From positions 1 through 64,000 of the forward strand of contig CAKTRJ010000005.1 of assembly GCA_934597345.1 (NCBI GenBank): a stretch of 64,000 bases of DNA. The letters are read 5' to 3'. The stretch is from an uncultured Oscillospiraceae bacterium (GTDB lineage Bacteria > Bacillota > Clostridia > Oscillospirales > Oscillospiraceae). Within the stretch, counting starts at the first letter, position 1, and each line of letters opens with the position of its first letter. The translations under genes were made by a program, and so were the position numbers. Of this stretch, positions 63,383 through 64,000 are shown piece by piece. Below the pieces are notes generated by a model. The model ran no database searches, was not told the DNA's origin, and worked only from the letters and a program-made list of their open reading frames with translations.

Positions 63383-64000
63383 TTACAGATGCTGATAAAT
63401 TTTCGCGCCGGAGGTTTTCAGCCACCGCACCAGCACCAGCGCCAGCACGGCAAACAGCGCGATCACCGCCAGCAGGAACGCCACCGCGCCCACGCGGGCC
63501 ATCAGGGCGTAATACAGGAAACCCAGCGCCACGGCCACCAGCCAGCCGCCGAACATGGACAGGAACACAGCCAGTCCTTGCTTGATGGGGGCCACCTCGC
63601 TGGTCCAGTTGAGATTGGGCCGCTTCAGACCCATAAACAGGCCAAAGGCGGCGGACAGCACCACATATACCATGGGAACGACCACCAGCAGCGCCGCGTG
63701 AAGGAAATCCAAGCCGGACACCGCCGCCACGCACACGGCGCACACCGCCAGCGGCAACTCCGTTACCAGCAGATGCATCCGCAGCTTGGCCCGCAGCGCC
63801 TGCCACGGGGCGATGGGCAGCGACTGGGCGATCCACAGGCTCTTGCCCTCCAGCGACACGGACGGGGTGCTGATATCGTTGCTGCCGGCCAGCAGGCACA
63901 GGCACAGCGCCGCCAGCACCGTTACGAAGCCCTCGCCTCCGACGAACAGAGCGTTCATCATCAGGAACACCTCACGGCCCTTGATGAGGGCCGCTGCCGC
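63383..64000 (-). CDS. ABC exporter membrane subunit, 5' part outside window
   Basis: The reading frame is open to the window edge, so the protein is partial (205 residues seen, C-terminal part). At least five membrane helices. The stretch VSLEGKSLWIAQSLPIAPWQALRAKL is typical of large ABC-2-like exporter permeases of Firmicutes. The substrate is unknown, and the ATPase would lie upstream, beyond the window. The 89-base gap to the MerR gene holds no clear signal. Confidence 0.75.
   Translation of the reverse strand, partial: AAAALIKGREVFLMMNALFVGGEGFVTVLAALCLCLLAGSNDISTPSVSLEGKSLWIAQSLPIAPWQALRAKLRMHLLVTELPLAVCAVCVAAVSGLDFLHAALLVVVPMVYVVLSAAFGLFMGLKRPNLNWTSEVAPIKQGLAVFLSMFGGWLVAVALGFLYYALMARVGAVAFLLAVIALFAVLALVLVRWLKTSGAKIYQHL

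Overview
The window is a dense, GC-rich (clearly above 55% by eye) bacterial chromosome segment with strong AGGAGG-type ribosome binding sites, short intergenic gaps, a T-box leader before cysS, SpoVT and a SpoVK-like AAA protein. This points to a spore-forming, anaerobic gut-type member of the Clostridia (Oscillospiraceae-like). The species cannot be read from the sequence. There is no prophage, CRISPR array or rRNA in it.

Layout. 1-250: the end of a tRNA-Arg(CCT) gene plus two decayed tRNA-Arg copies. 0.4-9.9 kb: housekeeping genes (typA, an XRE regulator, a GH25 lysozyme, a flavodoxin, rlmA, a MATE pump, a cysteine desulfurase, mtaB, a YfbR-like nucleotidase). 9.9-12.7 kb: structured repeats, then an ACT protein, UPF0210, GNAT and Lar-like genes. 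12.7-17 kb (minus strand): rpe-recR-apbE-NusG domain II-Gx-AAA. 17.8-20.3 kb: an amino-acid ABC importer whose binding protein is circularly permuted. 20.6-26.5 kb: an AraC regulator, a DAACS symporter, a PatB/MalY C-S lyase, a C-GCAxxG-C-C protein and a CoA-disulfide reductase with rhodanese, which read as an uptake and desulfuration set for a sulfur amino acid. 26.6-37 kb: a catabolic island built on a glycyl radical enzyme (GRE) with a GCIQ active-site motif, its activase, a VOC protein, a second ABC importer, a DsbA-like protein and an SDR, with a divergent AraC-type regulator. 37.1-39.7 kb: an AT-rich insert with two paralogous lipoproteins and a candidate structured RNA, flanked by a perfect 34-bp duplication of the 3' end of cysS. 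39.7-50.5 kb (minus strand): cysS with its T-box, pgsA, rimO, recX, recA, prmC, DUF1385, and a lipoprotein/two-component operon. 50.6-64 kb: tRNA-Leu, an RluA-type synthase, psuGK, asnS, trxA, an ECF S component, a P-loop kinase, hom, spoVT, a broken-looking sigma factor opposite an HExxH lipoprotein, a MerR regulator and a partial ABC exporter subunit.

Most noteworthy: (1) the permuted solute-binding protein, which can be compared with a normal paralogue 13 kb away; (2) the GRE gene cluster, whose active site differs from characterised eliminases and decarboxylases; (3) the cysS-targeted insert; (4) two copies of a 167-bp intergenic repeat whose differences keep its hairpins paired; (5) a sigma factor fused to what looks like an anti-sigma tail.
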